From positions 4,278,001-4,342,000 of the forward strand of contig NZ_CP013979.1 in the NCBI RefSeq assembly GCF_001660485.1: DNA of 64,000 nt. Direction: 5' to 3'. A program made the position numbers and the translations under genes. Under the pieces are notes generated by a model. It was not told the origin of the DNA. It saw nothing but the letters and a program-made list of their open reading frames with translations, and ran no database searches. Within the stretch, counting starts at the first letter, position 1. The number at the start of each line of letters is the position of its first letter. This stretch comes from Agromyces aureus. Lineage in GTDB: Bacteria > Actinomycetota > Actinomycetes > Actinomycetales > Microbacteriaceae. This document shows positions 45,661 through 56,272 of this stretch, piece by piece.

Positions 45661-46779
45661 CTACTTCGGGTGCCCTTCTTGTGAAGCCGGTACAAGCTCT
45701 CCGAGAATCCCGAGGAGGATATCCACAGACTCGTGCTCGCCGATCGAAACCCGAATGCCCTCGGGCGGGAACGCGCGCACGACCACGCCCGCGTCGAACA
45801 GGCGCTCGGCGACCGCGGTCGTGTCGGCACCCGTCGGCAGCCAGACGAAGTTGCCCTGCGCGTCGGGCACGGGCCAGCCCTGCGAGACGAGGCCCGTGTG
45901 CAGGCGCGTGCGGCGCTCGACGATCTCGGCGACCCTGGCGAGCAGTTCGGTCTCGGCAGTGGGCTCGAGCGAGGCGACGCCGGCGGCTCCGGCGGCCGCG
46001 GTGACGCCGAGCGGGATCGCGGTCGCGCGTGCGGCGTCGAGAATCGCGACGGGGCCGATCGCGTAGCCGACCCGCAGCCCCGCGAGGCCGTACGCCTTCG
46101 AGAACGTTCGCAGCACCACGAGGTTCGGGTAGCGCCCGATGAGCGTGCGCCCGTCGACGGATGCCGCGTCGCGCACGAACTCGACGTAGGCCTCGTCGAG
46201 CAGCACGAGCAGGTCGCTCGGCACGCGGGCCATGAACGCCTCGAACTCGTCGGCGGTGACGGTGACGCCCGTGGGGTTGTTGGGGGAGCAGACGATGACG
46301 ACGCGGGTGCGGTCGGTGATCGCGTCGGCCATGGCGTCGAGGTCGTGGCCGTGGTCGGCGCGGTTCGGGATCTGCACGCTGGTCGCACCGGAGACGGTGA
46401 CGAGGCCCGGGTAGGCCTCGAAGGAGCGCCAGGAGTAGACGACCTCGTCGCCGGGGGCAGCCGCCGCGAGGATGAACTGGGCGAGCAGCGCGACGGAGCC
46501 GTCGCCGACGAGCACCTCGTCGGGCGTGACGCCGAAACGCTCGCCCAGCTTCTCGCGCAGCGTCAGCGCCGTCGCGTCGGGATAGCGGTTGATCGCCGTC
46601 GCCGTCGCCGCGACCGCCTCGGCGACGCCGGGCAGCGGATCGAACGGATTCTCGTTGCTCGAGAGCTTGTAGCCCTCGGCGGGCGCGGGGCGCCCCTGAC
46701 GGTACGGCGGGAGCGCGGCGATCTCTGGACGCAGGCGGATGCCCGGCGTCGTCGACTCGGGATTGGTCACGGAATCCAC
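45661..46779 (-). CDS. HisC-type class I/II aminotransferase
   Basis: 372 residues from GTG 46779 (AGAAGG four bases upstream; GTG 46770 is also possible). PLP sites: [22 protein letters not shown] and the Schiff-base lysine in [17 protein letters not shown] (Lys 228). It falls in the histidinol-phosphate aminotransferase family, but it stands first in a branched-chain 2-oxoacid dehydrogenase operon and not among his genes, so its real substrate may be a branched-chain or aromatic amino acid. Divergent from a holin-like gene. Confidence 0.88.
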   Translation of the reverse strand: MDSVTNPESTTPGIRLRPEIAALPPYRQGRPAPAEGYKLSSNENPFDPLPGVAEAVAATATAINRYPDATALTLREKLGERFGVTPDEVLVGDGSVALLAQFILAAAAPGDEVVYSWRSFEAYPGLVTVSGATSVQIPNRADHGHDLDAMADAITDRTRVVIVCSPNNPTGVTVTADEFEAFMARVPSDLLVLLDEAYVEFVRDAASVDGRTLIGRYPNLVVLRTFSKAYGLAGLRVGYAIGPVAILDAARATAIPLGVTAAAGAAGVASLEPTAETELLARVAEIVERRTRLHTGLVSQGWPVPDAQGNFVWLPTGADTTAVAERLFDAGVVVRAFPPEGIRVSIGEHESVDILLGILGELVPASQEGHPK

Positions 46780-46824
46780 GGTACCTTCTCGCCCATCGCG
46801 GGTCGCGTCTGGGAGAGTAGGCGC

Positions 46825-47208
46825 ATGCGGTTCATCATCAAGGTCCTCGTCGTCGCGTTCGCCCTCTGGCTCACCACGCTGCTCGTCGCCGGCGTGAAGG
46901 TCGTGCCCTACGACGACACCGCGATCGGCACCGTGCTGACGTACCTGCTCGTCGCCGCGATCTTCGGCCTCGTGAACGCCATCATCGGCACGTTCATCCG
47001 CATCGTCGCGTTCCCGCTGTACGTGCTCACGCTCGGACTGATCTCGTTCATCGTGAACGGCCTCCTGCTGCTGATCGTCGACTGGTTCAGCGACCTCATC
47101 GGGTTCGGCCTCGTCGTCGAGACGTTCTGGTGGGGCGTGCTCGGTGCGCTGGTGCTCGGCCTCTTCAGCTGGCTCATCGGCCTCGTGGTGCGCCCGAGCC
47201 GGGACTGA
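46825..47208 (+). CDS. Phage-holin-family four-helix membrane protein
   Basis: 127 residues, four membrane helices, few polar loops: [62 protein letters not shown] and [21 protein letters not shown]. It matches the actinobacterial four-helix holin family IV that is widely present without phage genes. GGGAG precedes the ATG. Role in envelope is unknown. Confidence 0.85.
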   Translation: MRFIIKVLVVAFALWLTTLLVAGVKVVPYDDTAIGTVLTYLLVAAIFGLVNAIIGTFIRIVAFPLYVLTLGLISFIVNGLLLLIVDWFSDLIGFGLVVETFWWGVLGALVLGLFSWLIGLVVRPSRD

Positions 47209-47233
47209 TCTCCACTGCTGAAGATCGCGAGCG

Positions 47234-48691
47234 TCACGTCGGGGGTTCGCGCGTCGCGAGCCACTCGCTGCGGCGGCCGCTCGCGCCACCCGTGAAGTCG
47301 ACGATGCGCGCTTCGAAGGCGAGCACGACCGGATCGTCGTTGCCGTCGACCAAGGCGCCCGTCTGCCGGTAGAGCTCGAGCGAGTGCGACGCCAATGGTT
47401 CGTGGTCGCCGTCGTCGTCGAACACGCGCCTGGTGACTCGCGCAAAGCCCGACGCACCCGAATCGATGCCACCGGTGGCGGGCACGAGGTCTTCGACGTG
47501 CTCGATCGAGAGCACCGGCACGTCGCCGGTGGAGGCGGCACCGCTCGGTGCGCCGAACGTCACGGCGAGCGGCACCGCGAGGTCGGGGGCGCGCGCGAGG
47601 TCGGCCGCGGTGATTCCGCCGGCCGAGAACCCGACCGGCATGACGGGGTCTCCGGGTTCGGCTCCGGCCTCTGCGAGCGCCTGACGCACGGCTCGTTCTG
47701 CCGCACCGGTCGACTCAGGGGTGCCGACCGCGCCGGTCAGCCCATCGTCGGCGACGCCATACACGTCGTTGGTGAGGTCGAACGGCTCGCCGCCGGGCTC
47801 GGGGTCGAAGGTGACCGTGCCCGAGACGTAGACGACGAAGCGCCGCTCTCCATCGACGTCGTAGCGCTCGACGGCGATTTGCGGCTCGTCGTGGTTCGGA
47901 CTCGGGATGCGTCGAGCGAGCTCCCCGACGCCGATCGGCGGGGGCACGCTCTGCATCTTCGCGGCGCCGTTCGGTGCGCTCGTCGCGGGCACCACCGAGA
48001 CCGGACCCTCGACGAGCGCCCGGCTGCCGAGCACCCCGAGGGCGGCCGCTGCGGTGAGCGCCGCGGCCGCCGCGTCGGGCGTGCGGGTTCGAGCGCCGAG
48101 CAGCCTCGCGATCGGAGGGGCGATACCGACGGCCATGAGCGCACTCTCGTCGAGCGTGCCGGGGAGCGTCCGGATGACGTCGATGAATGCCGGGTCGGCG
48201 AGGATCCGTCGACCGGTGGCGCCCGGGTCCCATGCGCCTCCGATGGCGCCGGCGATCAGCAGGGACATCGCGAACGGTGCGCCCCCGAGGACGGCCGAGG
48301 CGGTGACCCCCGCGCCGAAGCCCGTGGCGTCTGCGAACACGTGCGCGCCGAGCCGCGAGCCGAGCTCCCACATCGACGCGACCATGCGCTCGACGTCGCC
48401 GTAACCGGATGACGCGGTGTCGAGTGCGAATCGCAGATCGCGCGCATCGTCTTGCATGTCGCGCAGCGCGAACCAGGCCCGTTCGACGGCGAGCGTCGGC
48501 GATTCCACGACTGGGCCACCGGCAGGCCCAACGGGCCGCGAGCCCAGCATGTCGATGCGCACCGCGTCGACCCGATCGGCCCAGTCGGCGCATCTCGCCT
48601 CGGCGACACCGAGTCGCGCCGCTTCCTCCCAGAGCTCGCCCAGCACGACGGAGGTCGATCCGCCGGCCGTGACGGTCAGATCGTCGGCCAT
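47234..48691 (-). CDS. Alpha/beta-hydrolase-like protein with helical N-terminus
   Basis: 485 residues. The N-terminal 200 residues are helical ([34 protein letters not shown]) with a hydrophobic segment ([22 protein letters not shown]). The C-terminal part (about 290-470) has a hydrolase nucleophile elbow VGFSAGG (GxSxG) and strands [15 protein letters not shown] before it, a lipase/PE-PPE-like pattern; [12 protein letters not shown] may hold the catalytic His. It overlaps the preceding small helical protein by 16 bases. No signal peptide. Actinobacterial type VII-associated proteins have this shape, but no ESX gene lies here. Confidence 0.7.
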   Translation of the reverse strand: MADDLTVTAGGSTSVVLGELWEEAARLGVAEARCADWADRVDAVRIDMLGSRPVGPAGGPVVESPTLAVERAWFALRDMQDDARDLRFALDTASSGYGDVERMVASMWELGSRLGAHVFADATGFGAGVTASAVLGGAPFAMSLLIAGAIGGAWDPGATGRRILADPAFIDVIRTLPGTLDESALMAVGIAPPIARLLGARTRTPDAAAAALTAAAALGVLGSRALVEGPVSVVPATSAPNGAAKMQSVPPPIGVGELARRIPSPNHDEPQIAVERYDVDGERRFVVYVSGTVTFDPEPGGEPFDLTNDVYGVADDGLTGAVGTPESTGAAERAVRQALAEAGAEPGDPVMPVGFSAGGITAADLARAPDLAVPLAVTFGAPSGAASTGDVPVLSIEHVEDLVPATGGIDSGASGFARVTRRVFDDDGDHEPLASHSLELYRQTGALVDGNDDPVVLAFEARIVDFTGGASGRRSEWLATREPPT

Positions 48692-48996
48692 GCGCCTGCC
48701 CCGCCCTCTGCGGCGAGCGCGCGGAGTTGGACGGCCTCGCGCATCAGGCCGTCACGAGCTTCTTCGAGCGCATCGGTCGCGCCGCTGAGGCGGCTGACCA
48801 GGCGTTCGAGCGCCTGCGCATAGCGATCGGATGCCACACCGCACCAGATGCGCGTCGCCGATCCGCCGCTGAGTGCGGCAGCCCAGCCGTGGGTCTCGGC
48901 GACCAGTGCATCGATGAGGCGCAACTGTCGCTCGACCGCGCCGAGCTGCTGGGGAACCTCGGCTGCGCACCGCGCCTGCCACGTCGACTCTCGCAT
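48676..48996 (-). CDS. Small helical protein, partner of hydrolase
   Basis: 106 residues from ATG 48996 after GGAGG. Nearly all helical with a WxG-like hairpin centre (THGWAAALSGGSATRIWCGVASDRYAQAL); the Trp/Gly turn recalls WXG100 (ESAT-6) proteins but the fit is loose. It ends inside the start of the alpha/beta hydrolase gene, so the two are coupled and may act as a secreted or docked pair. Confidence 0.6.
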   Translation of the reverse strand: MRESTWQARCAAEVPQQLGAVERQLRLIDALVAETHGWAAALSGGSATRIWCGVASDRYAQALERLVSRLSGATDALEEARDGLMREAVQLRALAAEGGAGAWPTI

Positions 48997-49102
48997 CCGC
49001 CCAGCCTCCGTGAATGCCGTTCCACGGACGGCACGACGGCACCTCCGCGTGCACACACCGCGCTGAGGCGATCCTCGGGAGGAGGAGTGGCCGATGGTCG
49101 CG

Positions 49103-49999
49103 TCAGCCCGCCTCGGCGACCACCTCGACGAGTACGCGCGCGCCCATGCTGCCGAGCGGGCTCCGCGCGTCGGTCACGTCGACCATCGCCGTCGCCAGCA
49201 CGACCGCCCACCCCCTCGCGCGCTCCCACATCGCCGCATCGACCTCGGCGAGCTCCTCGAGCCGACGGCGGAACGCCGCCCGCCCGCTCGGCCCGAACAT
49301 GAACCACGCGGTCGCCAGGTCGGTCGCCGGATCACCGGCCGTGAGGTCGCCGAAGTCGATGACGCCCGCAAGTGCGCCGTCATCGTGCAGCAGCAGGTTT
49401 CCGGGGTGCAGGTCGCCGTGCAGCCACACCGGCGGCCCGTGCCAGACGGATGCCGCGAGCGAACGCTCCCACACGCGCGCGACCGCGTCGGGCTCGTCCA
49501 CGCGGCCTGCGGCGAGCCTGGCGCGGACCGACTCGTCGCGCACGGCGAGCGGCACGCCGCGCACCGGGCTCACGGGAGCCGCAGCGCGCGCGGGCACCCC
49601 GAGGGCGGCGACGAACTCCGCGAGGGCGACCGCCGCGGCATCCCGAACCGGCACGGTGAACTCGAGCGCCGAGACGCCGGGGAGCCACGGCACGATGCTC
49701 CACGGCACGTCGTAGCCGAACTCGGGCGCCGGACGCCCGATCCGCACCGGTGCGGGCACGGGCGTCGGGAGCCGGCCGGCGAGCTCGGGCAGCCAGCGCT
49801 GCTCGTGCAACGCGAGCTGGATCGCGACCTCGCGCCGCGGCATCCGCACCGCCAGATCGTCGCCGAGGCGGAACATGACGTTGTCCCACCCGTTCGCGAC
49901 GCGCCGAACCGGCGCCACGAGATCGGGATGCTGCGACGCGACGAGCCGCCGCACGAGGTCTTCGTCGGGGTGCAGATCGGGCTCGGGGGCATCGGCCAC
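49103..49999 (-). CDS. Aminoglycoside phosphotransferase family protein
   Basis: 298 residues from GTG 49999 (GGAGGAG six bases upstream); an in-frame ATG at 50017 lies too close to the TACGCT promoter element. Kinase-like motifs: Brenner motif VWLHGDLHPGNLLLHDDG, metal motif VIDFGDLTAGDP. It uses ATP to phosphorylate a small hydroxyl compound; drug resistance is one possible role, but the family is broad and housekeeping members are common. Single gene, divergent from the phosphatase. Confidence 0.85.
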   Translation of the reverse strand: MADAPEPDLHPDEDLVRRLVASQHPDLVAPVRRVANGWDNVMFRLGDDLAVRMPRREVAIQLALHEQRWLPELAGRLPTPVPAPVRIGRPAPEFGYDVPWSIVPWLPGVSALEFTVPVRDAAAVALAEFVAALGVPARAAAPVSPVRGVPLAVRDESVRARLAAGRVDEPDAVARVWERSLAASVWHGPPVWLHGDLHPGNLLLHDDGALAGVIDFGDLTAGDPATDLATAWFMFGPSGRAAFRRRLEELAEVDAAMWERARGWAVVLATAMVDVTDARSPLGSMGARVLVEVVAEAG

Positions 50000-50090
50000 G
50001 CGCTGCTCCTCCCGCATCGACGACGCACGTCAGCGTACGCCCCCGTTTTGGCTGGTGCGCCCGACGCGCATCGCCGCCAGAATGGAGGGC

Positions 50091-50618
50091 ATGACGCGTG
50101 CCGACGCCGCAGGTGATGCCGCGCAGCCATTCCGAGTGTCATTCGTCTGCACGGGCAACATCTGCCGGTCGCCGATGGCCGAGGCCGTGCTGCGCTCCCT
50201 CGCCGAACGCGCGGGCCTCGGGGCGCGCATCCAGATCGAGTCGGCGGCGACCGGCGACTGGCACGTGGGCGAGCAGGCCGACCTGCGAACGGTGGCCGCG
50301 CTCGAGCGCGCCGGCTACGACGGGTCGAAGCATCGCGCGCGCCAGTTCGACGCGACCGACTTTCCGAACCTCGACCTCGTCGTGGCGTTCGACCGCGGCC
50401 AGGCCCGCATCCTGCGCAACTGGGCGCACGACTCGGCCGACCAGCAGAAGGTGCGCCTGCTGCTCGAGTTCGACGCCGAACTGGCCGCGCTGCAGGACGT
50501 ACCCGACCCCTACTACTCCGACGGGGCGGCCTTCGATCGAGTTCTTGGGATGATAGAGCAGGCGACGATGGCGCTGTTCCGCCAACTCGCTCCCGCTCTC
50601 AGACAAGGAATCCGATGA
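50091..50618 (+). CDS. Low-molecular-weight protein-tyrosine phosphatase
   Basis: 175 residues from ATG 50091 (GGAGG five bases upstream, which makes the in-frame ATG at 50082 unlikely). The P-loop CTGNICRSPMAE holds the nucleophile Cys 20 and Arg 26, and the acid is in DVPDPYYSD near 145. It removes phosphate from tyrosines, or arginines in some relatives. Its end overlaps purB (ATGA), so the pair is co-translated, which is an unusual partnership. Confidence 0.93.
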   Translation: MTRADAAGDAAQPFRVSFVCTGNICRSPMAEAVLRSLAERAGLGARIQIESAATGDWHVGEQADLRTVAALERAGYDGSKHRARQFDATDFPNLDLVVAFDRGQARILRNWAHDSADQQKVRLLLEFDAELAALQDVPDPYYSDGAAFDRVLGMIEQATMALFRQLAPALRQGIR

Positions 50619-51994
50619 CCACGCTGCCTCCTCAGCCGCTCAGCCCGCTCGACGGACGGTACCGTTCCGCCGTCGGAACGCTCGGCGAACACCTCTCCGA
50701 AGCCGGCCTCAACCGCGCCCGCGTGCACGTCGAGGTCGAGTGGCTCATCGCGCAGACCGACCGCGGATTCTTCGGCACCTCGCCGCTCACCGACGACCAG
50801 AAGGCGGCCCTCCGCCGCGTCGTCACCGAGTTCGGCCAGCCCGACATCGACGAGCTCGCATCGCTCGAGGCCACCACGCGCCACGACGTGAAGGCCGTCG
50901 AGTACTACGTGCGCCGTCGCCTCAGCGACCTGAACCTCGACCACCTCGCCGAGCTCACGCACTTCGCGTGCACCAGTGAAGACATCAACAACCTCTCGTA
51001 CGCGGTCACCGTGCGCGATGCCGTGCAGCAGGTGTGGCTGCCGAAGTACCGTTCGGTCATCGCCACGATCGCCGAGCTCGCCCGCGCCCACCGAGACGAC
51101 GCGATGCTCTCGCGCACCCACGGCCAGCCCGCGACCCCGTCGACCATGGGCAAGGAGCTCGCGGTCTTCGTCTACCGACTCGAGCGCATCGCGAAGCAGG
51201 TCGAGGCGAGCGAGTACCTCGGCAAGTTCTCGGGTGCGACCGGCACGTTCTCGGCGCATGTCGTCGCCGCTCCGGATGTCTCGTGGCCCGACGTGTCGCG
51301 CGAGTTCGTCGAGTCGCTCGGGCTCGGCTGGAACCCCCTCACCACCCAGATCGAGTCGCACGACTGGCAGGCCGAGCTCTACGGCCGCATCTCGCACGCG
51401 AACCGGGTGCTGCACAACCTCGCGACCGACATCTGGACCTACATCTCGCTCGGCATCTTCCGCCAGACGCCGGTCGCCGGCGCGACGGGCTCATCGACCA
51501 TGCCGCACAAGGTCAACCCGATCCGCTTCGAGAACGCCGAGGCGAACCTCGAGCTCTCGAGCGCGGTGCTCGACTCGCTCGCCGCGACGCTCGTGACCTC
51601 GCGCCTCCAGCGCGACCTCACCGACTCGTCGGCGCAGCGCAACATCGGCGTCGGCTTCGGGCACTCGATGCTCGCGCTCGACAACATCCAGCGCGGCCTC
51701 GGCGAGATCGACCTCGACCTCGCGGTGCTCGCCGCCGACCTCGACGGCAACTGGGAGGTGCTCGGCGAGGCGATCCAGACGGTGATCCGCGCCGAGGTCG
51801 CCGCCGGCCGTTCGAACATCGCCGACCCGTACGCCCTGCTCAAGGAGCTCACGCGCGGCAAGCGCATCGGCCAGGCCGACCTCGTCGAGTTCGTGAACGG
51901 CCTCGAGATCGGCGACGACGCCAAGCAGCGGCTGCTGGCGCTGACGCCCGGCACCTACACGGGCATCGCGTCGGAGCTCGTCGACCGGCTCTAG
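50615..51994 (+). CDS. purB: Adenylosuccinate lyase
   Basis: 459 residues. Fumarase/aspartase superfamily with the signature GSSTMPHKVNPIRFENAE and LTHFACTSEDINNLSYA. It catalyses two steps of purine synthesis (SAICAR to AICAR, adenylosuccinate to AMP). Full length. It overlaps the phosphatase gene upstream. Confidence 0.96.
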   Translation: MTTLPPQPLSPLDGRYRSAVGTLGEHLSEAGLNRARVHVEVEWLIAQTDRGFFGTSPLTDDQKAALRRVVTEFGQPDIDELASLEATTRHDVKAVEYYVRRRLSDLNLDHLAELTHFACTSEDINNLSYAVTVRDAVQQVWLPKYRSVIATIAELARAHRDDAMLSRTHGQPATPSTMGKELAVFVYRLERIAKQVEASEYLGKFSGATGTFSAHVVAAPDVSWPDVSREFVESLGLGWNPLTTQIESHDWQAELYGRISHANRVLHNLATDIWTYISLGIFRQTPVAGATGSSTMPHKVNPIRFENAEANLELSSAVLDSLAATLVTSRLQRDLTDSSAQRNIGVGFGHSMLALDNIQRGLGEIDLDLAVLAADLDGNWEVLGEAIQTVIRAEVAAGRSNIADPYALLKELTRGKRIGQADLVEFVNGLEIGDDAKQRLLALTPGTYTGIASELVDRL

Positions 51995-52019
51995 CGGTCG
52001 GCCGGGCCTCCGTCGGGCG

Positions 52020-52352
52020 TCAGTGGCCCTTCGGGGCCTCGGGCGCCTCGGGGGCGCCGGGCGTCTCGCCGCCAGGGGCGTCGCCCTCACGGGCCGCCCG
52101 CGCGGCGGCCTCGTCGTCGAGCTCGGCCGACTCCGCGGCATCGGGCTTGATGGTCATCGCGAGCAGCGCGAGCACGACGAGCACGATGATGAACACGGCG
52201 CCCGTGCCGATGGCCGCGAGCACGAGGTCGCGCGTCGCGACGAGCGAGATGACGCCGACGAAGATCGCGGCGATGGCCGCACCGCCGACGTACTCCACCG
52301 GGCGGAGCACCTCGCGCCGGCTCGGCTGGTAGTCGCCAGAGGGCTTGCTCAC
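52020..52352 (-). CDS. Small membrane protein
   Basis: 110 residues from GTG 52352, overlapping the upstream HdeD-like gene (GTGA). Two hydrophobic helices (VGGAAIAAIFVGVISLVAT and VLAAIGTGAVFIIVLVVLALLAM) then an acidic Ala/Glu/Pro-rich tail. Function unknown, likely tied to the HdeD-like partner. Confidence 0.7.
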   Translation of the reverse strand: MSKPSGDYQPSRREVLRPVEYVGGAAIAAIFVGVISLVATRDLVLAAIGTGAVFIIVLVVLALLAMTIKPDAAESAELDDEAAARAAREGDAPGGETPGAPEAPEAPKGH

Positions 52353-52933
52353 GAGAGTTGCTCCGATCCGGATGCCTGGGTGTCGGCCGCAGCGGCCCAC
52401 TTCAGCGAGAACCCGCCGATGAGCAGGTAGACGCCGAGGATCACGAGGTAGCCGCCGATGAGGCCGACCGCGGTCACCGTGTCGGGCGGCAGCAGGAGGA
52501 AGACGATCGCGAGGATGGCGGTGAACCCGCCGGCGGCGATCCAGTCGCGCGCGGCGGGCGTGCGGCCGCGTCCGCGGAGGCCCGCGTAGAGCTCGAGGAA
52601 CCCGGTGACGGCGGCCCACGCGCTCACGAGGAAGAGCAGGAACGGGAGCCCGCCGGGCACGGTGAGGGCGAGCAGGCCCGCGACCACGGTGACGACGGCG
52701 GTGATCGCGAAGATCGAGCGGATGCCGCGATCTTCGATCAGCCGCAGCGACAGCGCCCCGACGACCAGGCCCGACGCGACCGCCCACGCGCCGAAGACCA
52801 CGAGGCCGAACGCGGCCGAGTGGTTCGGCGAGAACGTGATGACGGCGGCGGGCACGAGGGCCAGGAGTCCGCGGACGACCGGGGCGACCCAGTAACGGGC
52901 GCGCTCCGGGGCGGCATCGCGGGCGGTGGCCAC
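52349..52933 (-). CDS. HdeD/DUF308-family membrane protein
   Basis: 194 residues from GTG 52933 (AAAGAGG five bases upstream; GTG 52948 is possible). Six helices in three pairs, as in DUF308: VVRGLLALVPAAVITFSP, FGLVVFGAWAVASGLVVGAL, IFAITAVVTVVAGLLAL, and further. HdeD in E. coli relates to acid stress. Here it pairs with a small membrane protein; no function is established. A TAGGAT -10 lies about 30 bases before the start. Confidence 0.82.
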   Translation of the reverse strand: MATARDAAPERARYWVAPVVRGLLALVPAAVITFSPNHSAAFGLVVFGAWAVASGLVVGALSLRLIEDRGIRSIFAITAVVTVVAGLLALTVPGGLPFLLFLVSAWAAVTGFLELYAGLRGRGRTPAARDWIAAGGFTAILAIVFLLLPPDTVTAVGLIGGYLVILGVYLLIGGFSLKWAAAADTQASGSEQLS

Positions 52934-53048
52934 GGCGACCTCTTTCACTTCGGAGGGGGGTACCGATCCATCCTACGTGCCGCGGCCCCGCGAACCTGAG
53001 AGCCCGGTCGCTCGACCGCCGGTCGAGGCCGCGGTGCCGGCGACCGGC

Positions 53049-54470
53049 TCAGAGGGCACGCAGGATGTCCTCCACCCGGTCCTTCGCGTCACCGAAGAGC
53101 ATCTGCGTGTTGTCGCGGGTGAACAGGGGGTTCGCGACGCCCGCGTAGCCGGCGGCCATCGAGCGCTTGAACACGATCACGTCGGAGGCCTCCCAGACGT
53201 GCAGCACGGGCATGCCGGCGATCGGACTGCCGGGATCTTCGGCGGCGGCCGGGTTCACGGTGTCGTTCGCGCCGATCACGAGCACGACCGAGGTCTCGGC
53301 GAAGTCGTCGTTGATCTCGTCCATCTCCTCGACGATGTCGTAGGGCACCTTCGCCTCGGCGAGGAGCACGTTCATGTGCCCGGGAAGTCGGCCGGCGACC
53401 GGGTGGATGCCGAAGCGCACGTCCACGCCGCGTTCGCGGAGCTTCGCCGTGAGGTCGGCGACGGGGTGCTGCGCCTGCGCGACGGCCATGCCGTAGCCGG
53501 GCGTGATGATCACGCTGGTCGCGTCGCGCAGCAGCGCGGCAGCATCCGTCGCCGTGATCTCGTGGATCTCGCCCTGCACCTCGCCCGACGAGGAGGGCGC
53601 GGCGATGCCGAAGCCTCCGGCGATGACCGAGATGAACGACCGGTTCATGGCCTTGCACATGATGTACGAGAGGTAGGCACCCGACGAGCCGACGAGCGCG
53701 CCGGTCACGATCAGCAGGTCGTTGTTCAGCAGGAAGCCGGCCGCGGCCGCGGCCCAGCCCGAGTAGCTGTTCAGCATCGAGATGACGACGGGCATGTCGC
53801 CGCCGCCGATCGACGCGACGAGGTGCCAGCCGAGGGCCAGGGCGAGCGCGGTGACGACGACGAGCAGCCAGAGTTCGGGCGTGATGACGTACCAGACCGT
53901 CAGCGCGACGAACGCGACGAGGGCGCCGAGGTTCAGCGCGTTCTTGCCGGGCAGCATGAGCGGCGCCGACTTCATGCGCGCCGAGAGCTTCAGGAACGCG
54001 ACGATCGAGCCGGTGAACGTGACCGCGCCGATGAAGACGCCGATGAAGACCTCAGCGTGGTGGATGTCGAGGAGGGCGCCGCTGAGTCCGGAGGTCTCGA
54101 GCGCGCCGTTCCAGCCGACCAGCACGGCCGCGAGGCCGACGAAGCTGTGCAGCAGCGCGATGAGCTCGGGCATGCCGGTCATCTCGACGACCCGAGCGCG
54201 CCAGAGTCCGATCGCGCCGCCGATGACGACGGCGGCCGCGAGCAGGCTCAGTCCGAGCGTCGCCTGCGGCGACCCCCAGGCATCCGACACGACGACGCCC
54301 ACGGTGGCGACGAGCGCGATGACCATGCCGGCGATGCCGTAGCCGACACCGGCCTTGGCGGTTTCATGTCTGCTGAGGCCCGCGAGACTGAGGATGAACA
54401 GCAGCGCGGCGACGATGTAGGCCGCTCCGGCGATGGACGCCGGGGTCAGGAGGGCGGTGGTCTCAGGCAC
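53049..54470 (-). CDS. pntB: NAD(P) transhydrogenase subunit beta
   Basis: 473 residues. N-half: nine hydrophobic helices of domain II; C-half: NADP-binding domain III with [15 protein letters not shown] and [23 protein letters not shown]. With PntA it uses the proton gradient to make NADPH from NADH. It overlaps pntA by eight bases. Full length. Confidence 0.96.
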   Translation of the reverse strand: MPETTALLTPASIAGAAYIVAALLFILSLAGLSRHETAKAGVGYGIAGMVIALVATVGVVVSDAWGSPQATLGLSLLAAAVVIGGAIGLWRARVVEMTGMPELIALLHSFVGLAAVLVGWNGALETSGLSGALLDIHHAEVFIGVFIGAVTFTGSIVAFLKLSARMKSAPLMLPGKNALNLGALVAFVALTVWYVITPELWLLVVVTALALALGWHLVASIGGGDMPVVISMLNSYSGWAAAAAGFLLNNDLLIVTGALVGSSGAYLSYIMCKAMNRSFISVIAGGFGIAAPSSSGEVQGEIHEITATDAAALLRDATSVIITPGYGMAVAQAQHPVADLTAKLRERGVDVRFGIHPVAGRLPGHMNVLLAEAKVPYDIVEEMDEINDDFAETSVVLVIGANDTVNPAAAEDPGSPIAGMPVLHVWEASDVIVFKRSMAAGYAGVANPLFTRDNTQMLFGDAKDRVEDILRAL

Positions 54471-56046
54471 GGTCGCCTCCGGTCTTGTTCGTCGTGCCGG
54501 CAGAGAACATCGCGAGCATGCGTCGGGTCACGGCGAAGCCGCCGAAGATGTTGATGGCTGCGAGCAGCACGGCGACTGCGGCGAGCACCTGCACCACGGG
54601 CTCGGAGCTCGTGATCTGCACCATAGCGCCGACGATGATGATGCCCGAGATGGCGTTCGTGACGCTCATGAGCGGCGTGTGCAGCGCGTGGGCGACCTTG
54701 CCGATCACGTAGTACCCGATCACGACCGAGAGCACGAGCACCGTGAAGTGCTGGGGGAGCGGGGCCGGGGCGATCGCGTTGACCGCGAACAGCGCCGCGA
54801 TGCCGAGCGCGATGAGCAACACCTTCTTGACCGGTGTCATCGGCTTGCGCGCGGGCTTGGCGGCGGCGGCCGCAGCATCCGGCGCCCCAGGGACTGCGGA
54901 TGTCGCGGCCGGGGCCGCCGACACCTGCACGGGCGGGGGAGGCCACGTGACCGCGCCGGGCTGGGCGACGGTGACCGATCGCTGCACGACGTCGTCGAAG
55001 TCGAGCACGAGCCGGCCGTCCTTGGCGGGCGTCAGCAGCTTGAGCAGGTTCACGACGTTCGTGCCGTAGAGCTGCGAGGCCTGCGTCGGCAGGCGCGAGG
55101 CGAGATCCGTGTAGCCGAGGATCACCACCCCGTTCGGCGTGACGACGCGCTCGCCCGCGACGGAGCCCGCGACGTTGCCGCCCTGGCCCGCCGCCATGTC
55201 GACGATGACGCTGCCCGAGCGCATGCTCGCGACATCGGCGGCCGTGATGAGCTTGGGCGCCGGTCGACCCGGGATCAGCGCGGTCGTGATGATGATGTCG
55301 ACGTCGGCCGCCTGCTCGGAGTAGAGCTCGGCCGCTCGGCGGTCGTAGTCCTCGCTCGTGGCCTTCGCGTAGCCGTCGGTCGACTGCATCTGCTCGGCGA
55401 CCTCGACGGCGAGGTACGAGCCGCCGATCGACTTCACCTGGTCGGCGACCTCGGGCCGCGGGTCGGTCGCGCGCACGATCGCACCGAGGCTCGACGCAGC
55501 GCCGATCGCCGCGAGGCCGGCGACCCCGGCGCCCGCGACGAGCACCTTGGCCGGCGGCACCTTGCCCGCGGCCGTGACCTGGCCCGTGAAGAAGCGCCCG
55601 AACTCGTGGGCCGCCTCGACGACCGCCCGGTAGCCGGCGATGTTCGCCATCGAGCTCAACACGTCCATCGACTGGGCCCGCGAGATGCGCGGCACGGCGT
55701 CCATCGCGAGGGCCGTGACGCCGCGGTCGGCGAGCGCCTGCAGCAGTTCGGGCTTGAACGCGGGCGCGAGCAGTCCGATGACGGTCGAGCCGGGCGAGAG
55801 CGCCGCGATGTCGGCATCCGTCGGCGCATTGACCAGGAGCACGACGTCGCCGCCGAGCGCAGCGGCCCGGTCGGCGATCTCGGCACCCGCCCCGGCATAG
55901 GCCTCGTCGGGGAACGACGAGCGCGCGCCGGCGCCCGCTTCGACGACGACCTCGTAGCCGAGGGCGACGAGCTGCTTCACCGTCGCGGGCGTCGCGGCGA
56001 CGCGCGACTCGGGATGGTGCTCGGTCACGATCCCGATGCGGGACAT
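54463..56046 (-). CDS. pntA: NAD(P) transhydrogenase subunit alpha
   Basis: 527 residues from ATG 56046 (AAGGAG upstream). Domain I binds NAD ([39 protein letters not shown]) and the C-terminal part (about 420-527) has the four helices of domain II. A Pro/Ala-rich linker (about 395-425) joins them. Both alpha parts are on one chain as in E. coli, not split into PntAA/PntAB as in many actinobacteria. Confidence 0.95.
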   Translation of the reverse strand: MSRIGIVTEHHPESRVAATPATVKQLVALGYEVVVEAGAGARSSFPDEAYAGAGAEIADRAAALGGDVVLLVNAPTDADIAALSPGSTVIGLLAPAFKPELLQALADRGVTALAMDAVPRISRAQSMDVLSSMANIAGYRAVVEAAHEFGRFFTGQVTAAGKVPPAKVLVAGAGVAGLAAIGAASSLGAIVRATDPRPEVADQVKSIGGSYLAVEVAEQMQSTDGYAKATSEDYDRRAAELYSEQAADVDIIITTALIPGRPAPKLITAADVASMRSGSVIVDMAAGQGGNVAGSVAGERVVTPNGVVILGYTDLASRLPTQASQLYGTNVVNLLKLLTPAKDGRLVLDFDDVVQRSVTVAQPGAVTWPPPPVQVSAAPAATSAVPGAPDAAAAAAKPARKPMTPVKKVLLIALGIAALFAVNAIAPAPLPQHFTVLVLSVVIGYYVIGKVAHALHTPLMSVTNAISGIIIVGAMVQITSSEPVVQVLAAVAVLLAAINIFGGFAVTRRMLAMFSAGTTNKTGGDRA

Positions 56047-56244
56047 GGGTGCTCCTTCACGTCGAGGCGCCCACTGGTGCGGCGCTGCGGCTTGCGCGGC
56101 CGTCGCCTCGGGTGCACGAACGTGCGGTGCGGCGACGGTGCTGCGAGCACCACCATAGGCGCTGTTCGGCAGCGCGGGCGGCACCTTCAGATGCGTTCCG
56201 CGGATGCCGGTGGCGACCGTTCGGGCGGTCGTGCTCGGGCATCA

Positions 56245-56272
56245 GCGTAGGGGCCGTCGTCGACCCCTACGC
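56245..56272. repeat. Inverted repeat between pntA and iclR gene
   Basis: GCGTAGGGG (56245-56253), ten-base loop, CCCCTACGC (56264-56272). Nine perfect pairs in the 452-base gap between the divergent genes. It may be an operator or a leader hairpin; nothing else but the IclR site is recognised in this gap. Confidence 0.6.

Noticed and set aside
46825..47208. Prophage remnant from the holin-like gene
   Set aside because: No endolysin or other phage gene is near, and this holin family is common in actinobacterial chromosomes outside prophages.
49103..49999. Antibiotic resistance gene
   Set aside because: The kinase motifs fit a broad family; there is no sign of a mobile element or close match to a named resistance enzyme, so resistance is not claimed.
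53010..53045. Fifth REP-like copy near GGTCGAGGCCGCGG
   Set aside because: Only one arm matches and the CTCGAGACC end is missing.
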